Assembly (NCBI GenBank): GCA_030044325.1
Contig: JASHWA010000069.1
Span: 1-12,062 of the forward strand
Length of the DNA stretch: 12,062 bases
From: Bryobacteraceae bacterium
GTDB taxonomy: Bacteria > Acidobacteriota > Terriglobia > Bryobacterales > Bryobacteraceae
Direction: 5' to 3'
The translations under genes and the position numbers were made by a program. Of the stretch, positions 1 through 6,403 are shown piece after piece. The notes under the pieces are model-generated. The model made no database searches, was not told the DNA's origin, and saw only the letters and a list, made by a program, of their open reading frames with translations. The first letter of the stretch is position 1; each line of letters starts with the position of its first letter.

Positions 1-1
1 T

Positions 2-1327
2 GCTCCAGTGCCTGAACCCGCATCGAAACCGGCCGCCGCTCCGGTGATCACGGTTCGGGTGACGCAGCCGCTGGTGGCAAGAACCGCGGTATTCGTACCA
101 GCCACGCCCGCGCCGCCCGCGGAACCGAAGGTCGAAGCGAAAGCGAAGTCCGAAGCGAAAGCGGAGCCGGAGGTAATCACGCGTCCGCTCCCGCTCACGC
201 TGCACGGTCTCGCCGCCGGACGCGGTAAACCGGTGCAGGTGTTTCCATCCGGTGTGGCGGGGGATGTAGAGATCCAGGCTCCGCGCTCGAACGCGCTGCC
301 GCTGCGCCCGGTGATGACGCTGGGTCCCGCGCCGGCAGGTGTGCCCACGTCCGCGCAAGCAAAGCTCGCCGATCGTGCCGTCGCAGTGAAAACGGAAGTG
401 AAGCCGGAGCCTAAGAAAGCGGCGCCGCAGCCGGCTCGCTCCGATCCGCGCTTCACCAACGGAAAGACTCGGAAACTCGAAATCGAAAAACCCGAGCCGA
501 AAGCATCCGAGCCGGCGAAAGAATCGGCGCCGGAGCCGAAACCGAGCGATCCGAAACCGGTGGATGCGAAGACTGCGAAGGTCGAATCCACGCCGCCCGA
601 GCCGAAACCGCCCGAGCCGAAACCGATCGAGCCGCTGGCACGGCCGTACACTCCACCCGATCTGGGGTTGCCGAAACTGACCATCGAATCGAGCGGCATG
701 CCGGCGGCGGCGCGCATCGGAATCGCGGCGGCGGTGCTGCTGGTGCTGGGATTGATCGCTTATTTTGGGCTGCGCGGCGGCGCCACGACCGTGGTCGCCA
801 ACTCGCCGCAGGTGGTCCCCGGAGCGTCGCTGATGGCTCCCGACAGCGGATGGATCGGGGATTGGGGCGCCGAGCCGGGAGTCCGGCGCGAGCACGACAT
901 TTCCGTGCTGCGCCCGTCGATCGGACTTTCCGATTACCGCATCGAATTTCAGGCGCAGATCGAAAACAAGGCGCTGGGCTGGGTTTTTCGCGCCAAGGAT
1001 GGAAAGAATTATTACGTCGGAAAGCTGGAGATCGTGACGCCGGGGCTCGAACCGGTGGTCGCCGCGGTGCACTTCGCGGTGATCGACGGGCAGGCGGAGC
1101 CGCGGTCGCAGACGCCGCTCGCGATGAAGGTTCGCCTGGACACGCTGTACAAAGTCCGCTTCGACGCGCTGGGCGACCATTTCACGACTTATGTTCAGGA
1201 TCAGAAAGTGGACGACTGGTCGGATGGCCGCCTGAAAATCGGCGGCGTGGGATTGTATAACGAACGCGGCGAGCGTATGTCGCTCGACGGCCGCGTAAAC
1301 GTAGTGTCCCTGGTGATCAAGAAATAG
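2..1327 (+). CDS. Single-pass membrane protein with Pro/Lys/Glu-rich region and LamG-like C-terminal domain (5' partial)
   Basis: I do not recognise this as a named gene. The frame is open to the left edge, so the GTG at 8 is probably internal and the true start lies upstream. Residues below count from that GTG. Residues 1-230 are low-complexity, rich in Pro, Ala, Lys and Glu, with many EPKP-type units resembling a TonB linker. A single hydrophobic segment follows at about 235-256. The remainder, about 275-439, is a compact beta-rich domain with Trp/Gly/Tyr spacing like LamG or DUF1080-type (3-keto-disaccharide hydrolase-like) jelly rolls; the stretch ending in GGVGLYNE is typical. I infer a cytoplasmic proline-rich part, one membrane crossing and an exported ligand-binding-type domain. 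No enzyme motif is visible. The TPR gene starts 15 nt downstream, so the two are probably one operon. Existence of the gene is secure; function is unknown. Confidence 0.8.
   Translation, partial: APVPEPASKPAAAPVITVRVTQPLVARTAVFVPATPAPPAEPKVEAKAKSEAKAEPEVITRPLPLTLHGLAAGRGKPVQVFPSGVAGDVEIQAPRSNALPLRPVMTLGPAPAGVPTSAQAKLADRAVAVKTEVKPEPKKAAPQPARSDPRFTNGKTRKLEIEKPEPKASEPAKESAPEPKPSDPKPVDAKTAKVESTPPEPKPPEPKPIEPLARPYTPPDLGLPKLTIESSGMPAAARIGIAAAVLLVLGLIAYFGLRGGATTVVANSPQVVPGASLMAPDSGWIGDWGAEPGVRREHDISVLRPSIGLSDYRIEFQAQIENKALGWVFRAKDGKNYYVGKLEIVTPGLEPVVAAVHFAVIDGQAEPRSQTPLAMKVRLDTLYKVRFDALGDHFTTYVQDQKVDDWSDGRLKIGGVGLYNERGERMSLDGRVNVVSLVIKK
133..163 (+). repeat. Short in-frame tandem repeat (18-bp period)
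   Basis: The 13-mer CGAAGCGAAAGCG occurs at 133-145 and again at 151-163. This gives a six-residue period in the Ala/Lys/Glu-rich part of the encoded protein. It looks like ordinary slippage-type expansion inside a low-complexity linker. Confidence 0.6.
596..625 (+). repeat. 15-bp tandem repeat encoding PEPKP units
   Basis: The unit CCCGAGCCGAAACCG is present twice in tandem (596-610 and 611-625) and is followed by a partial diverged copy. It stays in frame and encodes the PEPKP-like repeats of the proline-rich linker, just before the membrane segment. Confidence 0.65.
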
Positions 1328-1342
1328 GAACTCGAGAACAAC

Positions 1343-3001
1343 ATGGCCGACAACAAAGACCAACACGTTTTCTTCGTCGATGACGAGCTGATCGAAAAGC
1401 TGATGCGCGGGGATGCGGTGACGGACTCCGCGAAACAAAAGCGGCCGGCATCGTCCACCGCACTGGCGCGCGCCGTGACCCTGGCATCGGAAAATCGGCT
1501 GGATGACGCCGTGCGCGAGCTGGAGCACGCGGCGGAAAAGGGCGAGAATCCGGTGGAAGTCAACACCGGGCTGGGTCATCTACGCTTCGAACAGCAGAAA
1601 TGGAGCGAGGCCGCGCGCGCCTACGCGAAAGTGGCGAGCCTCGAGCCCCAGCATCGCACGGCGCACTACAATCTGGGGCTGTGCCTGGAGCGGCAGGGAA
1701 AATTCGAGGAAGCGGCCAAGGAGTTCGAGACCGCGATCGAGATCGACTCCAACCGCTGGCAGGCTCGCGCGGCGCGTGGATTGTGTCTGTTGCAGCTGGG
1801 CCAGGCCGAAGAGGCGCTCGAGTGCTTCAACGCGGCGCTCAAAGAGAGCCCCCATCAGAACAACGCGCTGTTCGGGAAAGCGGTGGCGCTGCACCAGCTC
1901 GGAAAAGTGAGCGAGGCGGGCGAACTTTATCGCAAGCTCGGCCCGGCGAACGCCACGTCGCCGGAACTGCTGGTGAACCTCATCGCGATTTCGGCGGCGC
2001 GCAAGGAAGATGCGCGAGTGAAGGAGTTCGCGGAGAAATTGCTGAAGATGCGCCCGCAGTCGCGGCAGGCGCTGCAGGGATTGGCGGCGGTCGCGCTGGC
2101 GCGCGGCGATTATAGCGCGGCCGTGCAGCACTGCTCGCAGCTGGTAAAAGTCGCGGCGGATTCCTATGAAGGCTGGTTCAACCTGGGGGTCGCGTACCAG
2201 AAAACCGGGCGCCTGGAGCAGGCCGCCAACGCGTATCGCGAGGCGACGCGTATTCGTCCGGAAGCGGTGGAGGCGCAGGCCAATCTCGGCTCGGTTCTGC
2301 AGGAGCGCGGCGATCTGGCCGGTGCTCGCAAAGCCTACGAGCGTGTGCTCACGGCGCAACCCAATCTGGCCGGAGCGCTGTGGAACCTGGCGCTGGCGGT
2401 CGAGCGCGACGGGAAAACCGAGGAAGCCGAAAAACTGTTCGCCAAGCTGGTCGCGGTGAAACCGGATTTCGAAGACGCGGCGTTCCGGCTGGGATTCCTG
2501 CAATTGCAGCACGGCGATTTCGTGAGCGCCATCGACAGCTTCGAAACCTGCATCAAGAAACGCAAGGATTGGGTGGAAGCGCTGCTGAACCTGGGGCTGG
2601 CGAATTGGAAATTCGAGGATCTGGACGCGGCGGCCGAAAATTTCCGGCGCGTGCTGGCGCTTCAGCCGAAAAATACGGACGCGCTTCGCGCGCTCACGGC
2701 CATTGCAATCGAGCGCAAGGATCACAAAACCGCGTGGGAACTGCTGGAAAAGCTGAACGCGCTGGGCGACCGGTCGCTCGAGTTGACGTACAACCTCGGG
2801 CTGCTACTGCAATCGGCCGGCGAAAACAAATTGGCGGTCGATTGTTACAAACTGGCGGTGGATCGCAAGCCCGATTTCGCCGAAGCGCTGCTGAATCTCG
2901 GCCACGCGCTGAAGGCCATCGGCAAAGAAGAAGAAGCGCGCCAGATGTGGAGCAAGGCAGTTCACCACGACCCGTCGCTTGCGGGAAAATATTTTCACTA
3001 A
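1343..3001 (+). CDS. Cytoplasmic TPR-solenoid protein (15 tandem TPRs)
   Basis: The 552-residue protein is almost wholly tetratricopeptide repeats. After about 38 residues with an acidic patch (FFVDDELIEKLM), the 34-residue TPR pattern can be read 15 times without a break to about residue 548. The usual signature residues recur: NLG in helix A, G/A near position 8, A at 20, P at 32. There is no signal peptide or membrane segment, so it should be a cytoplasmic scaffold or adaptor. TPR proteins bind peptides or proteins; the partner cannot be read from the sequence. The preceding membrane-protein gene, ending 15 nt upstream, is the obvious candidate. The ATG is preferred because it follows the upstream stop closely and opens a TPR-free N-terminus. 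The AGGA at 1326-1329 is far from it, so the ribosome site is weak. Confidence 0.9.
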   Translation: MADNKDQHVFFVDDELIEKLMRGDAVTDSAKQKRPASSTALARAVTLASENRLDDAVRELEHAAEKGENPVEVNTGLGHLRFEQQKWSEAARAYAKVASLEPQHRTAHYNLGLCLERQGKFEEAAKEFETAIEIDSNRWQARAARGLCLLQLGQAEEALECFNAALKESPHQNNALFGKAVALHQLGKVSEAGELYRKLGPANATSPELLVNLIAISAARKEDARVKEFAEKLLKMRPQSRQALQGLAAVALARGDYSAAVQHCSQLVKVAADSYEGWFNLGVAYQKTGRLEQAANAYREATRIRPEAVEAQANLGSVLQERGDLAGARKAYERVLTAQPNLAGALWNLALAVERDGKTEEAEKLFAKLVAVKPDFEDAAFRLGFLQLQHGDFVSAIDSFETCIKKRKDWVEALLNLGLANWKFEDLDAAAENFRRVLALQPKNTDALRALTAIAIERKDHKTAWELLEKLNALGDRSLELTYNLGLLLQSAGENKLAVDCYKLAVDRKPDFAEALLNLGHALKAIGKEEEARQMWSKAVHHDPSLAGKYFH

Positions 3002-3003
3002 AC

Positions 3004-3089
3004 GGAAGGCGGCCTTCAGGCCGCGGAACTTCGGCTCCGCTATCGGCCAGGCGCGACTAAAATCGCGCGCAGGCTAAAGCCCGCCCTCC
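3004..3089 (-). repeat. Composite palindromic intergenic element, copy 1
   Basis: It begins 2 nt after the TPR gene's stop. A near-perfect outer inverted repeat (GGAAGGCGG at 3004-3012, CCGCCCTCC at 3081-3089, one mismatch) encloses smaller hairpins. These are GCGGCC-TTCA-GGCCGC (3009-3024), GCGGA/TCCGC (3023-3040), GCGCGA-CTAAAA-TCGCGC (3051-3068) and GGC-TAAA-GCC (3072-3081). Outer and inner stems overlap, so the folds are mutually exclusive. The reverse complement aligns along its length with the element at 6270-6360, so it is given minus orientation. It could act as a REP-like element or a transcript 3'-end structure. There is no T-tract for a classical terminator. Confidence 0.75.
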
Positions 3090-3096
3090 AGTCCAT

Positions 3097-3102
3097 TACA
3101 CT
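3097..3102 (+). promoter_or_regulatory. Possible -10 element for leaderless lpxB transcription
   Basis: TACACT lies 9 nt before the lpxB GTG, placing a transcription start at or next to the start codon. No Shine-Dalgarno sequence is present, and an in-frame TAG at 3106-3108 excludes any start further upstream. The lpxB mRNA may therefore be leaderless. No convincing -35 is seen; that position falls inside the palindromic element. Tentative. Confidence 0.3.
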
Positions 3103-3111
3103 CTGTAGCAG

Positions 3112-4266
3112 GTGCGCATTTTCATTTCCGCGGGCGAGGCTTCGGGCGACCTGTACGCTTCACGCGTCGTCGAAACGCTGCGCGCGCGGCATCCGGACGC
3201 CGAATTTTTCGGGTGCGCCGGGCCGCGTATGCAGACGGCGGGGGTGCGGGCGATCGTCGATTCGCGCTCGATCGCGGTGGTCGGCCTGGTGGAAGTGGTC
3301 GCGCACATTCCGCGCATCTGGCTCAAATTTCGAAAGCTGGTGCGCGCGGCGGCCGAAGGGAAACCGGATCTCGCAGTGCTTACCGATTCGCCCGATTTTC
3401 ACTTGCGGCTGGCGAAAAAACTAAAGAAGCTCGGGATTCCGGTCGTTTATCTGATCGCTCCACAGGCGTGGGCGTGGCGCGAGGGCCGCGTGAGGACTCT
3501 CCGCAACACCGTGGACCGCTTGTTGTGCATTTTTCCCTTCGAAGAGGAATTTTTCAACGCGCGCGGTGTGCGAACCAGTTATGTGGGCCATCCGCTGGCT
3601 CGAATCGTCCGGCCGTCGATGAGCCGGGCGGAGTTTTTCGACAAGATCGGGCTTGATGAAGGCCGGCGATTGATGGTTTTGCTTCCGGGAAGCCGGCATG
3701 GCGAAGTGGAACGTCACATTCCGGTGCTGTTTGAGGCGGTTCGGCTGATCCGCAAGCGGCAGGATGTCGATTTTCTGCTGTGTTTACCGCCCGGATTTGA
3801 CGCGGAACGGCAAACTTTTTGGGAACCCGCCCGCGCCGCATCCATCCAAGTAAAGGAGGGATTGACCTGGGATGGCCTGGCTCACGCGCATCTGGCCCTG
3901 GCTGCCAGCGGCACCGTTACCATCGAGGCCGCTCTGCTCGGCACACCCCTGGTGACCTTTTACCGGGTAAACGCGTTAAGTTGGTTATTGGGACGGCGGC
4001 TGGTGCGTGCGCCGTTCCTGTCGATGGTGAATCTGGTCGGCGGGCGCCGCATCGCGCCGGAGCTGATCCAGGATGAGATGACGGGTGAACGGATCGCGGC
4101 AGAGGCGATTCGGCTACTCGAGGATGCGGACACGCGCGCGGAGATGCGCTCCGGTCTCGCTCAGGTAGCCGCCTTGCTCGCCAGCCGGGACGATCCCATG
4201 GAGACCGCCGCGGGCTGGATAGAGAAGGTGTCGAGTGAAAGTAAAAACGTGGTTCACGCTGGTTAG
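3112..4266 (+). CDS. lpxB: Lipid-A-disaccharide synthase LpxB
   Basis: LpxB (glycosyltransferase family 19, GT-B fold) joins UDP-2,3-diacylglucosamine to lipid X, forming the lipid A disaccharide at the inner face of the cytoplasmic membrane. At 384 residues it matches the usual size (about 380). Family motifs appear in order: AGEASGD at 7-13; TDSPDF, with the candidate catalytic Asp95; the PQAWAWR segment; VGHPLA; LPGSRHGEV, with Arg195; and the nucleotide-sugar site AASGTVTIEAALLGTP followed by FYRVN. The GTG start is fixed by the conserved N-terminus and by an in-frame TAG 6 nt upstream; no ribosome site is seen. The last 32 nt overlap the next gene, suggesting translational coupling. Other lpx genes are not in the window. 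No catalytic residue looks lost. Confidence 0.95.
   Translation: MRIFISAGEASGDLYASRVVETLRARHPDAEFFGCAGPRMQTAGVRAIVDSRSIAVVGLVEVVAHIPRIWLKFRKLVRAAAEGKPDLAVLTDSPDFHLRLAKKLKKLGIPVVYLIAPQAWAWREGRVRTLRNTVDRLLCIFPFEEEFFNARGVRTSYVGHPLARIVRPSMSRAEFFDKIGLDEGRRLMVLLPGSRHGEVERHIPVLFEAVRLIRKRQDVDFLLCLPPGFDAERQTFWEPARAASIQVKEGLTWDGLAHAHLALAASGTVTIEAALLGTPLVTFYRVNALSWLLGRRLVRAPFLSMVNLVGGRRIAPELIQDEMTGERIAAEAIRLLEDADTRAEMRSGLAQVAALLASRDDPMETAAGWIEKVSSESKNVVHAG
4223..4228 (+). promoter_or_regulatory. Ribosome binding site of the M1-like gene inside lpxB
   Basis: AGAAGG sits 6 nt before the GTG at 4235 and lies within the lpxB coding sequence. It decides the start of the M1-like protein and supports a 32-nt gene overlap with coupled translation. 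Confidence 0.6.
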
Positions 4267-6253
4267 TTTCGTGGTAGCCGGCCCCGGCGTCTTCCAGGCG
4301 CAGGAGCGCCCGAGCATCAACCGGGTTAGAGATAGCGGCGGCAGCGAACGGGGGATGGACCGCTCGCAGATCGACGTTCAAAGCTACCGGATTGACGCGA
4401 AGATCGACCCCGCCGCGCAAACCATCGTCGCCACGGCGACGGTGCGGTTCGTTCCGCTTACCGACACCAACTCGCTCACGTTCGAGCTGAATAACTCGCT
4501 CAGCCTCTCGAAAGTTCTGGATGAAGACGGCAGCCAGGTGTCCGCTTCGCGCATGCAATCCGACATGGCGGTGGGGGTGACGCTGGGGCGAACGCTGCCG
4601 ACGGGCAAGGTCGCGACGCTGACGTTTGTCTATGACGGAAAGCTGACCGGCAACGAGGAATCGCCGGTTTTCGGAATCAAGTTCGCGGCGATTCATCCCG
4701 ATGTCGCCTATTTCATGTATCCGGGGCGCTGGTTCCCGGTGAGCGGATACACCACGGATCGCTTCACCATGGATCTGAAAGTGACGACGCCGGCGGGTTA
4801 TAAAGTGGTCGCGAGCGGAATCGATTCGCAACTGGCCGCGCCGGCCGGTTACGCCATCACCGAATGCCGGTTCGACCAGCCGTCGTTTCCGGGAAGTTTC
4901 GCGGTGGTTCATGGCGACGCGCAGGGCGTGCAGGCGGGCGGCGTCACCACGTCGTTTTATCTCCGCCAGACCTCCGCGATGGCGCTGCAATACGGCGCGG
5001 AAATCTCCAAGGCGATGCTGTTCTTCACCGATCTCTACGGCGCGCCTTATAAAAAGGACCTGGCCGTCGTCGAAACCGAGGACGGAGCGCCCACCGGATA
5101 CGCCGCGCCGGGAATCCTGTTTCTTGCGCCGCGCGGGATCGGAACGGCGGTCAATTCCGATCTGGTCGCCAACGAGGTTGCGCAGCAATGGTGGGGAACG
5201 GTGGTTTCGCCCACCAGCCGCAATCATTTGTGGATTCAAAACGGAATGGCGCGCTACTCCGAAGCTCTCTACACCGAGCACGTGAACGGAAAAGGCGCGT
5301 TAGAAACGGCCGTTCATAACGATTATGTGGAAGCGCTCACCGCCGATCAGGCGCCGCTGATCCAATCCTCGCGCCTGGAGGATTATTCGCCGGAGTTCAA
5401 CGCCGCGACTTACGGAAAAGGCGCCGCCGTGCTCAACATGCTGAGAGGCGTGATCGGCGACGACAATTTCATGAAGCTGATCCGCGCCGTCCCCGAGCAG
5501 TTCGCATGGAAATCCATCAACACCGACGATTTTCGCCACGTCGCCGAACAGGTTTACGGCCAGGAGCTCGGCTGGTTTTTCACCGAGTGGATCGAATCGA
5601 GCGGCGCGCCCCAGTTCAAGATGGAATACACCGTTTTTCGAACGCAAAAAAGCCCGGGTTTCCGCGTGATGGGCAAGATCACGCAGGATCTGGACCTGTT
5701 CCGCATGCCGGTGGAGATGAAGGTGATCACGGAGGGCAATCCGGAGACGCAGAAGGTGGAAGTGGTGGGAACCGCGTCGGAATTCGCGGTGGATACGTTC
5801 GGCAAGCCGAAGGATGTGCAGCTCGATCCCGATGATCATGTTCTGCATTACGACGACAACATGCGCGTGGCGGTGGCGATCAAGCGCGGCGAGGAGTACA
5901 CGCAGATCGGCGATTACTCCGAAGCACTCAAGGAATATCAGAAGGCGCTGGATGTGACCAGAAACAGCTCGCTCGCGCATTACCGCATCGGCGAGCTGTT
6001 TTTCCTGCAAGGCAACTGGCAGCCGTCGGCAAACGAATTCCGCGAGGCGCTCAACGGCGACCTGATCCCCAAATGGACGGAAGTGTGGGCGCACATCAAC
6101 CTGGGCAAGATTTTCGACGTGAGCGACCAGCGGGATCGCGCCATGAACGAATATCGCCAGGCGCTGCGCACCAAAGACAATACCTACGGGGCGCTTCAGG
6201 AAGCCGAGAAGTACATGAGCCAGAAGTACGTGCGGCAGAGGTCGAGCAACTAA
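4235..6253 (+). CDS. Exported M1-aminopeptidase-like protein, catalytic residues lost, C-terminal TPRs
   Basis: A short Lys-containing, hydrophobic N-terminus (about residues 1-22) looks like a signal peptide. An M1-type N-terminal beta domain and a gluzincin-like domain follow. The zinc motif HEXXH...E is aligned without ambiguity by the conserved QWWG, LW and GMARYSE context, but reads N313-E-V-A-Q317 and then N336 in place of His, His and Glu. All three ligands are changed, although the general-base Glu314 and the downstream Tyr393 (YGKG) are kept. The GAMEN position reads roughly TGYAAPG, with no acidic residue. It is therefore probably not a metalloaminopeptidase and may bind rather than cut peptides. 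Residues 544-655 form about three TPRs. The intact 672-codon frame and conserved fold argue against a decaying pseudogene. Its start overlaps lpxB by 32 nt. Confidence 0.88.
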   Translation: MKVKTWFTLVSFVVAGPGVFQAQERPSINRVRDSGGSERGMDRSQIDVQSYRIDAKIDPAAQTIVATATVRFVPLTDTNSLTFELNNSLSLSKVLDEDGSQVSASRMQSDMAVGVTLGRTLPTGKVATLTFVYDGKLTGNEESPVFGIKFAAIHPDVAYFMYPGRWFPVSGYTTDRFTMDLKVTTPAGYKVVASGIDSQLAAPAGYAITECRFDQPSFPGSFAVVHGDAQGVQAGGVTTSFYLRQTSAMALQYGAEISKAMLFFTDLYGAPYKKDLAVVETEDGAPTGYAAPGILFLAPRGIGTAVNSDLVANEVAQQWWGTVVSPTSRNHLWIQNGMARYSEALYTEHVNGKGALETAVHNDYVEALTADQAPLIQSSRLEDYSPEFNAATYGKGAAVLNMLRGVIGDDNFMKLIRAVPEQFAWKSINTDDFRHVAEQVYGQELGWFFTEWIESSGAPQFKMEYTVFRTQKSPGFRVMGKITQDLDLFRMPVEMKVITEGNPETQKVEVVGTASEFAVDTFGKPKDVQLDPDDHVLHYDDNMRVAVAIKRGEEYTQIGDYSEALKEYQKALDVTRNSSLAHYRIGELFFLQGNWQPSANEFREALNGDLIPKWTEVWAHINLGKIFDVSDQRDRAMNEYRQALRTKDNTYGALQEAEKYMSQKYVRQRSSN

Positions 6254-6269
6254 TCAACGCATTTAGCGT

Positions 6270-6360
6270 CGGACGGCGAGCTTTGAAGCCCGCGCGCGGT
6301 CTTAGCCTCGCCTCCCGGGAGCGGCGCTGAAGCGCCGCGCGGATTGAAATCCGCCGTCCG
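6270..6360 (+). repeat. Composite palindromic intergenic element, copy 2
   Basis: A perfect 9-bp outer inverted repeat (CGGACGGCG at 6270-6278, CGCCGTCCG at 6352-6360) encloses hairpins GCTT/AAGC (6280-6289), GCG-GG/CC-CGC with one mismatch (6294-6311), GCGGCGC-TGAA-GCGCCGC (6321-6338) and GCGGAT-TGAA-ATCCGC (6339-6354). A 10-bp palindrome CTCCCGGGAG lies at 6312-6321. The order and loops match the reverse complement of 3004-3089. It starts 16 nt after the M1-like gene's stop and ends 43 nt before the glycosyltransferase start. No coding sequence is needed to explain it. Confidence 0.8.
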
Positions 6361-6403
6361 GCTGACATTAAAGCCTGGCTCTGTTACAGCCGATTCAAGG
6401 CTC

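Noticed and set aside
2..660. TonB gene suggested by the Pro/Lys/Glu-rich linker
   Set aside because: TonB has its membrane anchor before the linker and a distinctive C-terminal domain. Here the membrane segment follows the linker and the C-terminal domain is LamG-like.
1580..2725. Minus-strand open frame of 381 codons opposite the TPR gene
   Set aside because: Its apparent periodicity is just the antisense of the TPR repeats; the + strand TPR reading is clear.
3004..3089. CRISPR repeat
   Set aside because: No regular direct repeats with spacers; only nested inverted repeats.
3002..3111. Possible riboswitch or structured RNA leader of lpxB
   Set aside because: The structure is explained by the palindromic element shared with 6270-6360, there in the other orientation and before an unrelated gene, which does not fit a gene-specific leader.
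3917..5281. Minus-strand open frame of 454 codons across lpxB and the M1-like gene
   Set aside because: It crosses two well-supported + strand genes and encodes an Arg-rich sequence with no recognisable domain; a GC-bias shadow.
4235..6253. M1-like gene as a decayed pseudogene
   Set aside because: The 672-codon frame is intact, with signal-like N-terminus, conserved M1 landmarks and TPRs. Only the catalytic positions are changed, which points to a maintained non-enzyme.
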